DNA of 64,000 nt from Euptelea pleiosperma (GCA_035048495.1 CM068548.1:10219464-10283463); one strand, 5' to 3'; positions 13,201 through 24,556 are shown, numbered from the stretch's first letter. Translations and numbers: made by a program. Notes: a model not told the origin generated them from the sequence alone.

Positions 13201-16200
13201 ACAATAATAGACTTTTGTCTGTCGAAGCTAGAGGATCCGTGCATGTATTAGATCAAGTAGGGAGTATTGGCTACCCTTTCTTCTAGTGTGATTCGGAAAG
13301 TGCATTCTAATATCTTCAAGCCGAGGAATTGAAGGAAAAATGCATATGCCATTCCCATGAATTGATTGGTCTTTAGTTAGCCACGAAACTCAAGTCATCC
13401 TGAACTTGGGCAATCATCCAAATCAAAGAGGATCGATTCAGCTTCAACATAATAACAATCATCGTAGATAGGGTTATCTTAGATGTTCAATTCTTCCCCA
13501 AATTGTTTGTTAAAGACTAGATTACCATAGAAGTTGAATCGACAACTTAGTTATTTGGCTACTTCACTTTTTTTTTTCTCGAGGAGTCTCTTCCTTTGAA
13601 GTAGAACAATTTTCATCATTTTAATTGTGTAGATAGGAGCTGTCTCAATCTACAATGGCAAAAGTAGTCCCCCTAGTTAGCAATTTGGCATACGGCAAAA
13701 AATACGATACTGGAAAAGTTTTGAGTATAATTTGAATTTGTCATTTGAAAATACGCTTAAAAATTCGGCAAAGAATAAAATAAAAGTATTTAAAAATGTA
13801 AAGACAATGATTTTTATTTTATCACATTTAATTTTTTTACACGAATTTATTGAACCTTTGAATAAGATGGTAGTATAATACATTTTCTTAAAAAAAAATC
13901 GAATATGCGTATTAAACGGGAAAGTGCAAAGGGGGCATTTGGGAACACAAAAAAGTAACTTTTGACTTAATTAAGTCAAGAAGGTGAAGAGGTGGTTTGG
14001 ATTATGTTTATTTTTTAACTTCTAGTAGTTAAAAATAGAATACAAATAGAAACTAAAAAATTTGGATTTTGACTTCTAAAGAAGTTATTTCTGCTTGCTA
14101 TGCTTCAATTTAAGCACATTTTGAATTGAAAACTGAAGTGAAACCTTCATAATTCCATATTTGCTCCTCCAATTCTTTGAGACAAATTACAAGAAACTAC
14201 TTCAATCATTTTTAATGACAAAAATATCCCTATATGCTTTTAATCAAAATTATAATTGACCACTTCGTCCTTCCATATCAATTAAGTTACTTTTTGTCCT
14301 TCCAAACGCGCTTCCGCTTCTAGAATGCTATTCTTTAAACAATTTCTAAAATGACGGTTGCGTCCCGTCTTCAACCTTAAACGTCTTTTGATGGGGTCAG
14401 GATTTGGTGTCAAACCCGCCCACCACAACCATCAATACTGACGGTAATGGGGCACAAGTAGATGTCCGCTTGGTAGCAGAATGTTCTCCGATGACGGGCG
14501 ACATTTCAGTGAATCAAAATATGGCAAAAAATGACTTACGTTCAGTGTATTTTTGGAAATCCTTAAATCTGATTTTTTTTTTCTTAAACTGTATCTATTC
14601 GGTCAATTGGTGGCACAACCAGCAACAGGGATCAATGAACAAGGTCGTCTGTGTATGGCTATTCTCTGGTGGTGAATAAGTTGCCGAAAATGAATAGAAA
14701 AATAGTAAACAAGGGCCATAAAACGTATGAACATTGGCCTCTTTTGTGCCAAAAAATCAACTCCAAAAATCCATTAAGAATTTGCAGAAAAATGATGTTA
14801 TTAATCTCTAATTCTTGGATGATTCTCCTTTAAAAAATTCACCAGAAAGTGGCGTAAATCACACCAAAACCCCGAAACACAAGGCCAAGAAGCTCGGCTG
14901 AGTTGTCATCAAACTTGAAAGAGTTGGGGCAATCACTGTAAAAAGGCTGAAAGGCAAATCTTCACCTGCAAAAAAGACATAAATAATCCCACAAGGGGTT
15001 GAGCTCATACGAGCTAAGATCAAGAAAATCTCATATCAGATGAGCTCATGCGAGCTTGGCAACAGGATCCACAAGGGGTACTATGACCAAAGTAATCCAC
15101 AAAGGGTGATAGAACCAAGGTGAGGGAGCCCAGCTCGACCTTGGTTGGACTCCTCAACCGCTGGTAGGACTCCTCAACCACCAAGGTGCGTCTGGAACAG
15201 ATGACTCTGATAACACTTGATGCAATCTCCCAACTAGAGATGTAGAAAGGTAAGAGAGGACTAAGGGAGCAAGCTCAACCTTTGTCTCTAGAACGGAGGA
15301 GAGACTCTTAACTCTAAAACCTTCTTCTCTCTCCTGAAGAAAGATATTTACAACTCTCCCTAACCTTAAGGTGAATTTAGACTGCTGGATCACCACGATA
15401 CATCCTAAACCTACACTTTACCCAGAATTACAAATATATCCCATTTTCCCTCAAAATACAATTAAGCCTTTGAGAAAGGTAGAAAAATCCCTAAAGCCCC
15501 AAGTCTTCAAAATGAAACCAATGAAATGAGGGACCTCCTCGAGCTGATCTACACCAATTCTACATGCAGATCTCCTGTGACATCTACAACAGGAATTTTG
15601 CTTTTTGAGGCAGAAGAATGCTTCCCCATTGCTTTCATTCACCTTACAAGCGAAATCCATGTCACCTTTATGGAGAAAACTGTAGAAGGCTAAAATTCAT
15701 GTGCGCCTACATAATTAAACCTTTTAAGGATTGGGAACTAGTCTTTGGGAAGCTGTATGCAGTGAGAGTCCAAGAACTTTTAGTTTCTTGATAATCATCA
15801 GTAATGAGCTTAAAGGAGCATAATGGTATATGGTATCATATTATGTGATCGTATTCTTTTCCCTTGCACTCTTTATGATTTAAGACTCTCCATTGACAAT
15901 TTAGATCAGATTTGTAACAGGATATGATGCACGGCACTTTGTCAGATTTGATTTATACTTTTTAGTACCAGTTTTATTCATTTATTAGATCATGGATTTA
16001 AATATGCATTTGTGCTCATGTATTTACAGCACCATACTCACAGTAGTTTAAACTTTTCTTTGTGCAATTTTAAAAGTATATTTGTGGCAGCTTGGGGAAC
16101 AAGGTAACAACTTTTATAGCTATTCTTTTATTGCTTTAGCCAGGGGATGAGTGTTTCCTCGATGTTGGCGACACTAATGAGATCAGAGAGTATACTTCAA

Positions 16201-18315
16201 TTCATCGATCTTCAAGATCAAGTGATAGAACGGTATGGATATGTTGGGGGTAATTGATGTTTACTAAACATTATAAACCCCAGTATTGTCAAGAATTTTT
16301 CTTATTCTGATTACCATTCATTGATTAGGTTATTGGTGACAAGAATCTTATCATGGGGTCTTGTCATATTGCCCATGACTGCAAAGTGGGTAACAACAAT
16401 ATATTTGCAAACAATACTCTTCTAGCGGGCCATGTTGTGGTCGAAGTAAGTCTGCTTTATTTGTCATCTTGATGAAATTTACATTATTTTAATAGTTTTT
16501 ATCTCAGACCATTGTTGAAATAAAGTTGATTCAAGTTCTTTAATGTAGGACTACACTCACACTGCGGGGGCCATTGTTGTTCATCAATTTTGTCACGTTG
16601 GTTCTTTTTCTTTCATTGGTGGTGGTTCTGTGGTATGAAATCTTTAGTATTTAGCCTTCTACTAATATTATATGTTTTAATCTCAAGAAGAGTTCTGCTG
16701 AGCAAAGTATATTGTTTATTCCATGTAAATGATTAAAAAAAATCTTTCATAGCATATCCAAGTTTTAATGTTAATTATGTATTTCCCTGTTCATAGGTCA
16801 CACAAGATGTTCCAAAGTACATGATGGTGGCTGGTGATAGGGCTGAGCTTCGTGGCTTAAATTTGGAGGGTCTCCGACGCCGTGGATTCTCAAGCGAAGA
16901 GGTTGAGACTTGGGTTTTTTCATGCCAAATTGTACCTTTGGCTTCTTTGTGCCGAATGATTTGTTACTTCACTTTCAAGAGATAGTTGTCGCTTGTTCGA
17001 AAATAAATAAATAAGAAGAAGAAGAAAAGAAACAGAAAAACCAGGAAAGCAGACTATGAAGTCGATTTTGATGCATTTCCACATGCGGAGAGAAAAAGGC
17101 TGACATAAACAATCTCTGGACAAGCTTGCAGACACAATGCTCCACAATATTTATGGTGTTGAGATTAAAATTACAGATCATGTTTTTAGAGCTTTTATTG
17201 ATGAATTGACTGAAGATTTATTGAGATAGGAGTTAATGTTGGATTCTGTGGAGGATGACTCCGTTTGCGGTTATATGGGATCTTTGGAGAGAGAGAAATA
17301 GGAGGATATTCAGAGGGGAGGAAAACTCTGTCCAGGACATCATCATCAGCATTAAAGCCTTTCTTCATAGTTGGGGAGGCTTGTCCAACGAGTTGAGAGG
17401 CATTTTTTTTAGTGATATGGTCTTCAGGTTTGATGTTTTGGTGAGGAGTTGGGGTTTCTTCTGTTTTTGAGAGTCTGCTTTGTTTTGTTCTGTTTTCTTT
17501 TCTCTTTGTATCCCTGAGATCTCCTCGATCTCGTTTTATTTTATCTATATATTTATATATATACCTTTGACCTTTCAAAAAAAAAAAGAGTTAATGTTGG
17601 ATTCTGACCAGGTTTCAAACTTGTGAGGAGTTATGTTTAGTTGAGCAAAATAGCTTAATTGATGATGTGATACTAAATATATCCTCATTACCTTGAAAGA
17701 TAAATTAATTGTATTTAATGAAGATGGAAAATATGGTTGTATATGTCCAACAGTTTGTTAATCTAAGGAAGTGCTTTGCTGTATCTTAAATCTTCTTTTG
17801 TGAATGTAGCAAGTTGAATGGGTGAATTTCCTGTTGCTGTTGCTCCTAACTTCTCAGTTCACACTCGTATTTCACCATCCTAGCTACTAGTAGACATACT
17901 TCTTGTTTCTGCTTTTAATCTATTTATTGAAGTTAATTGATCCCAGTGGTTTCATTGCGTGTCATGGATTGCTGATATGTATTTTCTTTGCAAGAATTCA
18001 AGGTCAAAAGCATGAGGATGGCTTACCAAAAGATATTCATGCCCATAGATTCAACGTCAGGGAGTATAGAAGATCGTCTCACTGAAGTGGTAATCACATT
18101 TCTGTTTGTCTTTGATTACTTGCAATGTAACATTATTTATTTATTTGATAAGTGCAATGTAACATTATTTCCTTAACAAGTAACCAACTTTGCAGGAAAA
18201 GAATGAAGAATTGGCTAAATTGGATGTTGTGTGCTCTATGGTGCAATCTATTCGTGAATCCTTTGAGCAAAGCCGTCGGGGAATTTGCAAGTTCAGACAT
18301 TGGAGTGGCTCTTGA
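1232..18315 (+). CDS. LPXA: UDP-N-acetylglucosamine O-acyltransferase, mitochondrial (LpxA)
   Basis: This enzyme transfers a 3-hydroxyacyl group from acyl carrier protein to the 3-OH of UDP-GlcNAc, the first step of lipid A-type synthesis, which plants keep in mitochondria. Nine exons: 1232-1489, 2589-2713, 2943-3051, 16140-16232, 16329-16445, 16549-16632, 16797-16901, 18003-18089, 18196-18315. They total 1098 bp (365 aa). Residues 1-70 are Arg/Ser/Thr-rich and look like a targeting peptide. From about residue 72 ([13 protein letters not shown]) left-handed beta-helix hexapeptide repeats follow. HIAHDC (208-213), LAGHV and VHQFC carry His208, His211, His230 and His246, matching the bacterial LpxA active-site region where His125 is the catalytic base. 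The C-terminus (RGFSSEE to RRGICKFR) matches the LpxA helical domain. Exon 8 is entered at the AG of 18001-18002, which keeps frame; the nearer AG does not. Intron 3 (3052-16139) is swollen by three LTR elements and intron 7 holds a LINE, yet every exon is open, so the gene is probably functional. Confidence 0.93.
4387..4728 (+). repeat. 5' LTR of the non-autonomous element
   Basis: It is 342 bp, TG...CA, and about 85% like the copy at 6771-7118 plus 12704-12769 by eye. The 3' copy is longer because of a stretch near 6938-6985 that the 5' copy lacks. Confidence 0.75.
4601..4896 (+). repeat. 148-bp tandem duplication over LTR end and primer binding site
   Basis: Units 4601-4748 and 4749-4896 are nearly identical. 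Each contains the final part of the LTR and the tRNA-like primer binding sequence, so the element has two PBS-like stretches. A jump during reverse transcription could create this; that is inference. Confidence 0.8.
5980..6231 (+). pseudogene. Captured ARFRP1-like small GTPase fragment
   Basis: The frame starting LVFWDLGVQ and running to AKYLDLEQ matches the middle of plant ADP-ribosylation factor-related protein 1 (ARFRP1), a Golgi/TGN Arf-like GTPase. It covers switch II (WDLGxQ), the [12 protein letters not shown] helix, and the nucleotide-binding NKQD loop. The N-terminal P-loop and C-terminal helix are missing. Upstream the frame is closed by TAA, and a TAA follows LEQ. The second Gly of the DxGGQ motif is Val. 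No intron interrupts the block, so it may derive from spliced RNA or from a single exon. It lies inside the non-autonomous LTR element and cannot encode a working GTPase. Confidence 0.8.
6771..7118 (+). repeat. 3' LTR of the non-autonomous element, first part
   Basis: It aligns with 4387-4690. It is cut at 7118 by the Copia insertion and resumes at 12704. AAGCCA (7113-7118) is the left copy of the Copia target duplication. Confidence 0.75.
7119..7331 (-). repeat. 3' LTR of the Copia element
   Basis: It is 213 bp and matches 12475-12697. It lacks ten or so bases that are present in the other copy near 'gacggaggaat' and 'cccctata'. Confidence 0.85.
7400..10553 (-). pseudogene. Copia pol remnant (protease, integrase, RT, RNase H)
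   Basis: Read right to left on the minus strand. Protease: [13 protein letters not shown] at about 10520, with the D-S-G catalytic triplet. Integrase: HLGHVPF and [10 protein letters not shown] zinc site, then HSDVWGP, FVDDHTR and [48 protein letters not shown] and the catalytic YVDDVILTG (8114-8629). RNase [19 protein letters not shown] (7629-8108) and [16 protein letters not shown] (7432-7650). The frame shifts between about 9530 and 9337, near 8110, and near 7640, so no single polyprotein can be read. Confidence 0.9.
10600..11716 (-). pseudogene. Copia gag remnant with CCHC knuckle
   Basis: The gag start MADPPPPMV (11716) is followed by a frameshift near 11530 into [16 protein letters not shown], then [24 protein letters not shown]. 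The zinc knuckle [14 protein letters not shown] (C-x2-C-x4-H-x4-C) is at about 10780-10825. A TAG after LRRLLQ (10623) separates gag from pol. This is the capsid-type protein of the Copia element and is broken in at least two places. Confidence 0.85.
12475..12697 (-). repeat. 5' LTR of the Copia element
   Basis: It is 223 bp and is followed on the minus strand by the tRNA primer site at 12461-12473. Confidence 0.85.
12704..12769 (+). repeat. 3' LTR of the non-autonomous element, last part
   Basis: It continues the LTR cut at 7118 and matches 4663-4728, ending TACGTCA. Confidence 0.75.
12776..13097 (-). repeat. 3' LTR of the third LTR element
   Basis: It is 322 bp and aligns with 15218-15556 along its whole length, with many substitutions and a 30-bp gap. 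Confidence 0.8.
13925..14340. mobile_element. Probable hAT-like MITE
   Basis: The left end reads gggggcatttgggaacac. The right end (ccttccaaacgcgcttcc) is a loose inverted match to it, and the body is AT-rich without a reading frame. I could not fix the target duplication, so the ends are approximate. Confidence 0.4.
15218..15556 (-). repeat. 5' LTR of the third LTR element
   Basis: It is 339 bp and is followed on the minus strand by a tRNA-like primer site at 15204-15217. Confidence 0.8.
17249..17587 (+). mobile_element. 5'-truncated LINE (L1) tail in LPXA intron 7
   Basis: The only coding relic is [17 protein letters not shown] followed by [10 protein letters not shown], the C-terminal end of plant L1 ORF2 downstream of the RT domain. 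It ends in a short A tract (17577-17587). The 19-bp sequence gagttaatgttggattctg is present exactly at both edges (17230-17248 and 17588-17606), proving a target-primed insertion. It is non-functional. Confidence 0.92.
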
Positions 18316-18841
18316 AGTACTGGTTATTGTGAGTTCCTACAATATGAATTTTCCTATCAAAGAATTGTTTGGAAATACTGTAATTTCTTGTTCAAATATT
18401 TGAAATTTTATTAGAACTACTATAATTTTCAGTTTGTTTGGATGATAATAGTCCTGAACAATTACAAATGGATATGCCATAATGCATTTAAATTTTGGGA
18501 AGTGAACAATTCACTAAACAACCTCTTCCCTCCCTGTAAATTACCAAAATGAAAATTTGTACGTAATGCTTGGTCAACCTATGGTAGCAAGGCATATTGG
18601 CATTTCAACCAGGATTTATGCTGTAGGTTGGCTTCTCAGATTCTTCTGCACAAATACCAAATGTTTTTTGATTCACACTTGCTGAAGGCTCACATATTTG
18701 TTGCTTAGCTAATGTAACACCGCATAACCTGTTTTTTTTTTTTTTTATTCTTTATTTTTTTGGTTTTTCGTGGGTAAACCCCATGGTTGCAGTGCAGAAC
18801 GTCAAGCAATTGAGCTATGGTCTTTCCTCCCCCTTAATAAA

Positions 18842-19678
18842 GGGTTGCAACATCAGTGATTCTGTTTTTGTACAGGGCACTACTCTGCAAAGACAATGCA
18901 ACAAGTAGATACATGTCCAGGTCAAGTTACACCCTGAACTTACATGCAAGCTGGTGCTACTGTTTCATGAAAGTTAAGCCCATTGTTCCATTTTCGTAAT
19001 AGATTTAACTCATTGCCGGGGGTTCCTGTAGTGTAATTTATTTATGTGCATTTGTCTTGGGCTTGGGGTTTGGTTGTATGTTATTGTTAGTACATGCGAT
19101 GCAGCACAAATGATATATACTAAATAATTCACATATTTTGCACAGGCATATGTTCTCCTACGAGTGATAGTATACAGCCACGTAGATTTGTAATTGTTAG
19201 GGCCGTTAATGGACCTGATCCAGACCAGGCAATGATCAGAGCAAGACTGGCCCGACGTGGTAGACCACAAACCCGAGCCTTTCCTTGGCCTGGAATGGGC
19301 TTAAAATGTTGTTGGTCATTTTTCAAATTGTAAACTTTCAGGTGGGCTCAGCCTGAAAATCGGTTGGGCCTAAAGATCCAGGACTGGGCCCATGGAGCAA
19401 ATTGCTATCCGAGCCTGACCTGTGCAGTCCAGCTCGCCCATGTAGATAAGACCTCTTGAAAGTGTTTTCAAGTTAACTTGTATGTACACAACCTTTGCAA
19501 TTGATGTCATTGAGAAATGGCAGGTGAACAAACACTTCTTGCAATGCATGCAACATTTGCCATGTACTAATATTCACATAACCATATACCATAACAATGG
19601 CACTATTTTTATTATGGATTCTAGTCACTCTAACTTTGACAGACCCAAGTTAGGTTAGTCCAAAGATAAGATGCCAGA
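18842..19678 (+). repeat. Dispersed direct repeat, copy A
   Basis: It aligns with 21946-23091 (gttgcaacat.agtgatt to cagacccaagtta). The middle (19196-19440) is a GGCC-rich block with repeated 'gggcc' and 'cctg' phrases, likely an older small element shared by both copies. No coding sequence is evident. Confidence 0.75.
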
Positions 19679-19989
19679 TATAGATGTGGAGACAAATATG
19701 GGTATTGAACCGGCAATACAGCTCGACATTTCCCGAAATCCAAAACTCGAATTCAGGTGTCCCACCGACTTGTTGATACGATGTTTATTTTAGTTGCACT
19801 AACTATTATCATTTAGTCTTTAGATTATGTTAAGTTAAATAGAACTCATATGTCAAGTCTTTATGGTAGGAGTCTTTAGAGCATGCCATTTATTTTTTCT
19901 GAGTCCAGAAGATAGTAATAACATAGGAAGACGTTTAATAGTATCTTGCAAGTAACAGAGCCAGTGTTATGTTTCAAACTTCACATACC

Positions 19990-21926
19990 CAAGGTTTAAA
20001 TTAAACCAGTTAATTGGAAAATAAAGTAGAAAAGATTAGGAGAAAAAGATGAGAGAAGAGGAGAAGGGGAAATTGTGTATTATATGGAGCACGATCTCCC
20101 ACATATTTATATTAATGAGGTGAAAGATAAAGAAATACCAGAAATACCCCTTGTACCCCAAGTTACATGAAACAGGAAAAATAAAGACATATCCCCCTCC
20201 TCCCCCCTCAAGTTGGTGCAAAGATATCTATCATGCCCAACTTGATTAACATATTTTGAAGACAACCCTTACTAACACCCGTAGAACATTTGCAATTTGC
20301 TCTCCTTTTTCGACATAAGGTGTGCAAATCTAGCCACTCAACTTCTCCTTGATGAAGTGTTCTTCAACCTCTATGTGCTTTGTCCTATCATGTTGGACTA
20401 GATTATAGGCAATGCTAATGACAGCTTTATTGTCTCAATATAAGCTCGTTGGCTCTTAAACTTTGATTCCAAACATAGTCTTCAACCATAAGAGCTTCAC
20501 ACTCCACGGGTCATAAGTCGAAACTCTGCCTCTGCGCTAAATCTAGCCACCACAGATTGGTTTTTGCTTATCCAAGAAACCAAGTTACCTCCAACAAAGG
20601 TACAATAACCGGATGTAGATCGACGATTAGTAACTGATCTGCTCAATCTGCATCAATATATGCTTCTACACGTAGGTATTTATGTCTCTCAAACAGTAGA
20701 CCTTTGCCTAGAGAGCCCTTGAGATACCTAAGAATTCTATGGAGAGCTTCAAGGTGAGATGCTCGAAGAGCATGCATAAACTAGCTGATTACACTAACTT
20801 CAAACACAATTTCTAGGTGCGTAAGGGATAGGTAAATCAGCCTCCCAACTATGCTCTAGAACCTGTCTACATTAACGAGGCGGTTGCCATTCACATCATT
20901 CAACCGATGATTATCCCTTTCTTCAACTAAGCTACCTTAATTCCCAGAAAGTATTTCAAGGGTCTAAGATCTTTAATCTCAAACTTTATCCCTGGAATCT
21001 TCTTCAACCCTTGCACTTCCTCTAAGTCATTTCTTGTCACCACAATGTCATCAACGTAGATTAGGAAAGTAGTAATTTTCTCTTGCTTGCATTTGATGAA
21101 CAATGTATTATCAGCTTGACTCTATACCTACTCGATCTTCTAGATTGCCCCATTAAATCTCTTAGACTAGGCTCGAGGTGATTGAGCCCATACAAGGTTT
21201 TCTTTAGTTTACAAACCTAATTCTCATTACCTTCATGTTTGAATCCCAGTGGCATCATCATTTATACATCCTCCTTAAACTCACCATGGAGGAAGGCATT
21301 CTTCATTTCCAACTGATGTAAAGGTCAAGACATATTTGTTGTCAAGGAGAGAAGAACTCGATTGGGGTTCATCTTGGCAATTGGTGCAAACGTCTCCTGA
21401 TAGTCAATCCTCGTATGTCTAAATGAACCCTTTTACCACTAACCTGGCCTTATACCTGTTAATTGAACCATCAGCCTTATACTTTATTGAATCTACCCAT
21501 TGGCATCCAATTGGCTTCTTCCCCGAGTAAGTGACTCTTATATATATATTAATTTATTAAATACAAAAAAAGCCTTATATAGAATTTTCGCCTTAGGCCT
21601 CAACTTGTATTGAGACGACCCTGAGGACACGCGAGGGCATCCGATTGATCGAGTAGGATGTCGTCAACACAACGTCAGCCCAATAACCCTTGGGTACCCT
21701 AGTACCAAGAAGAAGTGCTCGAGCAACCTCCAGGACATGACGATGCTTTCGCTTAGCGGTCCCATTCTGTTGAGGTGTATCCGCACATGTATTACCCCCA
21801 ATTGTCAGTGCGCAAGACTTTCAATGTGGTGCCCAGTTGATTGCACACCATTTTATGGAAGGTCTGAAAGATAGTATGCACCTCATTTTTTGATCTCATA
21901 AGGTAGATCCAAGTGTAGCGACCCCA
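19990..21926 (-). mobile_element. Degenerate Copia fragment
   Basis: Minus-strand Copia pol in nucleotide outline runs through the same landmarks as the element at 7119-12697. They include the 'cccctcaagttggtgc' PPT edge at 20205, RNase H near 20340-20780, RT near 20940-21500, and integrase end near 21650-21920. Almost every frame is broken. A short LTR-like stretch precedes it at about 20005-20205. The 5' LTR, gag and most of integrase are gone, and an AT-rich piece interrupts near 21538-21600. Confidence 0.75.
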
Positions 21927-21945
21927 CATGAGTAGAACATCATTA

Positions 21946-23091
21946 TGGAGTTGCAACATTAGTGATTTTCTTTTTGTACAGGGCAGTATGCCTCACAGAC
22001 AATATAACAAGTAGGGTGTGGCAAGTACATGTCCAGGTCAAATTACACCCAGAATTCGCTATGCAAGCTAGTGCTATTGTTTCACGGGAGTTAAGTCCAT
22101 TGTCATTTTTGTAATAGATTTAACTCTTTGTTAGGGGTTCTTGTAATTTATTTATGTGTGTTTTGGACTCAAGGTTTTGTTGTATGTTAGTACATGAGAT
22201 ACGTCACAAAAGGAACTTACTAATTCGCATATTTTTCATAGGCACATGTTTTCTTACAAGTTTGATAGTATCCAAACACAGATTTGTAATTGTTGGGGCT
22301 GTTAATGGACCTGATCTAGGCCAGGACACGGTTAGAGCGAGACTGGCGGACATGGTAGACCTTAAACCCCAGCCTAGACTCGGCCTGGAATGGGCTTAAG
22401 ATGTTGCTGGTCCGTTTTTAAATCATTCCAAACTTTCAGGCCTGGGTTCGGCTTGAATATCTGTTCAGCTAGTGTTAAGACCCAAACCAATACACCAAAA
22501 GCACCTAGGTGATAGTGGAGTGGAAAGCTAAAGTCTTAACCTAGGATCCTAACATAGAGATTCGTGACTGGGTTCGTGGAGTAAATTGCTCTCCAAGCCT
22601 AGCCTGTGGGTTGTCCAGCTCTGGAACCCATGTAGATACACCCATGGTTTAAAATTTCGGAATGTTTCGTAATGTTTCGGTTTGTTTCGCCGGGACAATC
22701 CGATACAATCCAAAAAAATAAAAATAAATAAAAATATAATTTAATGATTTTGAATAATATTTTGTAATATTTCGTAATGTTTCGGAAATTTCATTTTTTC
22801 AATGTTTCGTTTCATTTCGGAGTTTGTCTTGGTTTTTCACTTGATCGAGACATTCTTCCGAAACAAAATTTTAAACCTTGGATACACCTCATGATTTTGC
22901 TTTAATGTTAACTTGTATGTACACAACCTTTTGTGGTTAATGTCAGTGAGAATGGTAAACACTAGCAATGCATGCAACCTTTGCCAGGTACTAGTAGTCA
23001 CAAACATTACCGTAACAATGGCACTATTTTTCTCTGGATTCTAGTCACTCTCTGACAGACCCAAGTTACATAAGTCTTATGATAACATGCC
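21946..23091 (+). repeat. Dispersed direct repeat, copy B
   Basis: This is a second copy of 18842-19678, about 300 bp longer because of an insertion near 22471-22550 and the MITE at 22645-22886. The degraded Copia lies between the copies. Confidence 0.75.
22645..22886. mobile_element. MITE with tggtttaaaa-type ends
   Basis: The left end is tggtttaaaatttcgg. The right end ccgaaacaaaattttaaacc is its inverted match. The body repeats aatgtttcg. The element is present in repeat copy B and absent from copy A, which gives a clean empty site for comparison. Confidence 0.7.
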
Positions 23092-23810
23092 ACCGCTTCA
23101 CAAAAGAATCGTGTGGCGTGGTGAAAGGTTTCCCATTAGGGTTTCCAGCCCTCTTGGTCTTCACCAAATTTTTCTTTAACCTTTCTAACTATTTTCTTAG
23201 GTTGTCATTTACTTTACTTCATTTGTAAACCTTGACCTGTTGAAGTAGTCCATGGATATCTGAACAGTCACTATCTTCAACTAGAAATGGTGTGCTCTTC
23301 TAGATTGGAAACCCAAAAGGAAGAAAGAAATATCTTCTTAATGGTTTCTTCTTGGGAGACCATCATTTTCGTTTCTCATTTCTTAATGTTTGTCATTAGG
23401 TACATTGGATTGGGATGGTGGGAGACCTGTAGATACAAAGAGAATATATTCATATTCTGTTTTTGAATTGGAATCTATTTCCTTTCAAAGGATATTCAAC
23501 TCTCAGATGCATGTATCTTCCAAGCAGGATCAACAATTATGTGATTTCACATACCTTGAAGAAAATTGAAGAATAGCTTAATATAAAATCTGAACCTTTT
23601 TTTTAAATATTACAAATGGGTTATGGTTAGATCGTTGATGCATTCTTTTATGCGGTTGACATTGAAGAATGGGAATAGAAATGAAAATTTGATTTCGTAA
23701 AAGAAGAAAAAGAGTTTTATTAATGGAAAACAAAATAATGCATTTTGCTAATCTCTGGCGCATTTGATGGTGTGATTTTTGAGAGAATACATCTGGGAAA
23801 ATGCTTTAAA
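23092..23810. other. No gene seen
   Basis: AT-rich intergenic DNA. The short open frames here show no recognisable domain or codon pattern. Confidence 0.4.
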
Positions 23811-24061
23811 TGGCTGTTTGATTGCACCTGAGAAAATATGCATTTTATAATTATGTGAGAAAATAAGGGTGTATCTTATTTTCGAATAGAATCGAATTCA
23901 CTTATGTGGAATGGAAATGAATTCCGGACTTAGATGAGAAAATCTTTTTTTACCGGGAAAATTTTTCTGATTTAAAATGACCATCAAACAACGGAAAATT
24001 ATGTTTTCCTGAGAAAATGCGAATTTCCCATTGGAAAATTGGCAATCAAACGCGCCCTAAA
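23811..24061. mobile_element. hAT-like MITE
   Basis: The ends are imperfect inverted repeats: ggctgtttgattgcac on the left and ggcaatcaaacgcgccc on the right. Both arms then carry gaaaat-rich sequence. It has no coding capacity. Confidence 0.55.
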
Positions 24062-24370
24062 CTCTTTCTAACATTTAGTTATGCACTTCCTTTTTTTTTT
24101 TTTCTTTCTTTCAACTGTTTTACTCTTTACACATTGTTTTCTCTAGGAAATTGTAGTCTTGGAACATACAAAATTTGACAATTTAACTCGTCTTTTGATT
24201 TTCTATTAAGAAATTAAATATCGGAAGCAGAGTGCACTGTATTTTTGAAATTCGAGATTTCCATACGAACAGTCCAATAAAGAAAAAACGCAACACTAAA
24301 AAATAATAGTCTTCCAAACACCCTTAGGCTTTTTGCTTCTCTCCTGCAAATAGAAGGAACCCAAGAAATA

Positions 24371-24556
24371 AGGCTCAGGCTCCAGGGACTTGTCTTTTTT
24401 TACTTGTCTCGGCACTTCCACCAAGAGGCGTAGATTCTGAGAATCCAAAGGTGGTTGTGCTTTGGCAAAAAGTGAATCCAGTCAGCACTTACAACCACAG
24501 TCGGATGCCTCTCGGTAGAAGTGCTGAGACAAGTAAAAATGTAACTCCCCGAGCCT
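24371..24556. mobile_element. Foldback MITE, 'ggacttgtc' family copy 1
   Basis: The left arm contains ggctcagg, gggacttgtc and acttgtctcggcacttc. The right arm returns gaagtgctgagacaagt and gagcc. The arms are about 65 nt long and the spacer about 50 nt. A second, diverged copy lies at 26553-26715. Confidence 0.7.

Larger units (their letters stand above)
12776..15556 (-). mobile_element. Third LTR retroelement, non-autonomous
   Basis: LTRs are 12776-13097 and 15218-15556 (minus strand TGGTGTAG...TTGCATCA at the intact end). Target duplication is ATTCT at 12771-12775 and 15557-15561. The primer site is the complement of gactctgataacac (15204-15217), a variant of the initiator-Met tRNA match. 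The polypurine tract is the complement of gactccccctctt at 13098, preceded on the minus strand by gatgacgagttttc, a phrase also found before the 3' LTR at 46708. The 2.1-kb interior has no gag or pol frame. A hAT-like MITE appears to sit within it (about 13925-14340). Confidence 0.82.

Noticed and set aside
17990..18002. Alternative acceptor for LPXA exon 8 at the AG before aattcaagg
   Set aside because: It would shift the frame; the AG at 18001-18002 keeps the frame and gives the family's EVKSM-type junction.
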